5,755 bases of DNA from an uncultured Bacilli bacterium (lineage in GTDB: Bacteria > Bacillota_I > Bacilli_A > RF39 > UBA660), in the NCBI GenBank assembly GCA_934155185.1, contig CAKPGT010000036.1, positions 1 to 5,755 of the forward strand, given 5' to 3'. Below, one piece after another: positions 5,588 through 5,755 of the stretch. Within the stretch, counting starts at the first letter, position 1; each line of letters opens with the position of its first letter. The position numbers were made by a program, and so were the translations under genes. The notes beneath the pieces are model-generated. The model saw only the letters and a program-made list of their open reading frames with translations. It did not search any database and had not been told where the DNA came from.

Positions 5588-5755
5588 CTATTTTAACACA
5601 TACATTGTATTTCTTCCATTACCGATCATAATTATTAATTCATTTTCACACATATTATTTAATATATTTTTAGCTCTCGTCGATGAAATATCTAATAATT
5701 GTTCAACTATATTTCTATTTATCTTATTATTTTTCTTTAAATATTCTACTATTTT
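5588..5755 (-). CDS. C-terminal winged-helix fragment of a gene running off the window
   Basis: The last 55 codons before a TAG stop are visible; the gene enters from the right edge and its start is outside the window. The residues read as a winged helix-turn-helix: KIVEYLKKNNKINRNIVEQLL (first two helices), DISSTRAKNILNNMCENELI (recognition helix and turn), then IMIGNGRNTMYVLK (wing). The GxGRxTxYVL ending is typical of DNA-binding tails found on ATP-binding AlbA_2/DUF4062-like regulators, RecG-like proteins and Fic-type proteins. It therefore probably binds DNA, but the main domain cannot be known from here. It is transcribed in the same direction as the HMA-like gene, separated by 272 bases and a terminator-like hairpin. 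Confidence 0.72.
   Translation of the reverse strand, partial: KIVEYLKKNNKINRNIVEQLLDISSTRAKNILNNMCENELIIMIGNGRNTMYVLK

Noticed and set aside
1..5755. CRISPR array, insertion sequence or phage genes
   Set aside because: I found no regularly spaced repeats, no transposase or integrase, no terminal inverted repeats and no phage structural genes.

Overview
The window is AT-rich chromosomal DNA, most likely from a clostridial Firmicute. The evidence is the very low GC, strong purine-rich ribosome binding sites, a T-box leader, use of TTG (and probably ATT) starts, and many AAA/ATA/TTA codons. I cannot name the species from sequence alone.

Left to right on the + strand, the first 100 or so bases hold no convincing gene. 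A sigma-A-type promoter (106-134) is followed by a T-box riboswitch (about 141-350). Its specifier reads best as ACU (threonine), and it ends in a switchable antiterminator/terminator. Four tightly packed genes follow: a Nudix hydrolase of the isopentenyl-diphosphate-isomerase/YfcD-like type (370-918), a Pol-beta-fold nucleotidyltransferase overlapping it by 8 bases (911-1672), threonyl-tRNA synthetase thrS without its N-terminal TGS domain (1778-3547), and a five-helix membrane protein with an extracellular C-terminal domain (3549-4763). Strong hairpins at 4773-4853 close the unit. I see no other promoter inside it, so uncharged tRNA-Thr probably controls all four genes. The link is clear for thrS. 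What the Nudix enzyme, the nucleotidyltransferase and the membrane protein do in a threonine-starvation operon is unknown.

On the - strand, convergent with that operon, is a 153-residue protein that looks like two ferredoxin-like heavy-metal-associated (HMA) domains. Only the second has a Cys motif (CCEYC). A palindrome close to the PerR/Fur-family operator lies just upstream of its start. Further right is a 272-base non-coding stretch with a terminator-like hairpin and an odd 36-codon open stretch. The window ends in the C-terminal winged-helix piece of another - strand gene (5588-5755).

The points most worth a second look are the gene order T-box(Thr)-Nudix-nucleotidyltransferase-thrS-membrane protein, the apparent AUU start of the Nudix gene, the TGS-less and active-site-divergent ThrRS, and the tandem HMA-like protein with its metal/peroxide-type operator. 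Nothing here is a clear-cut new defence or mobile system.
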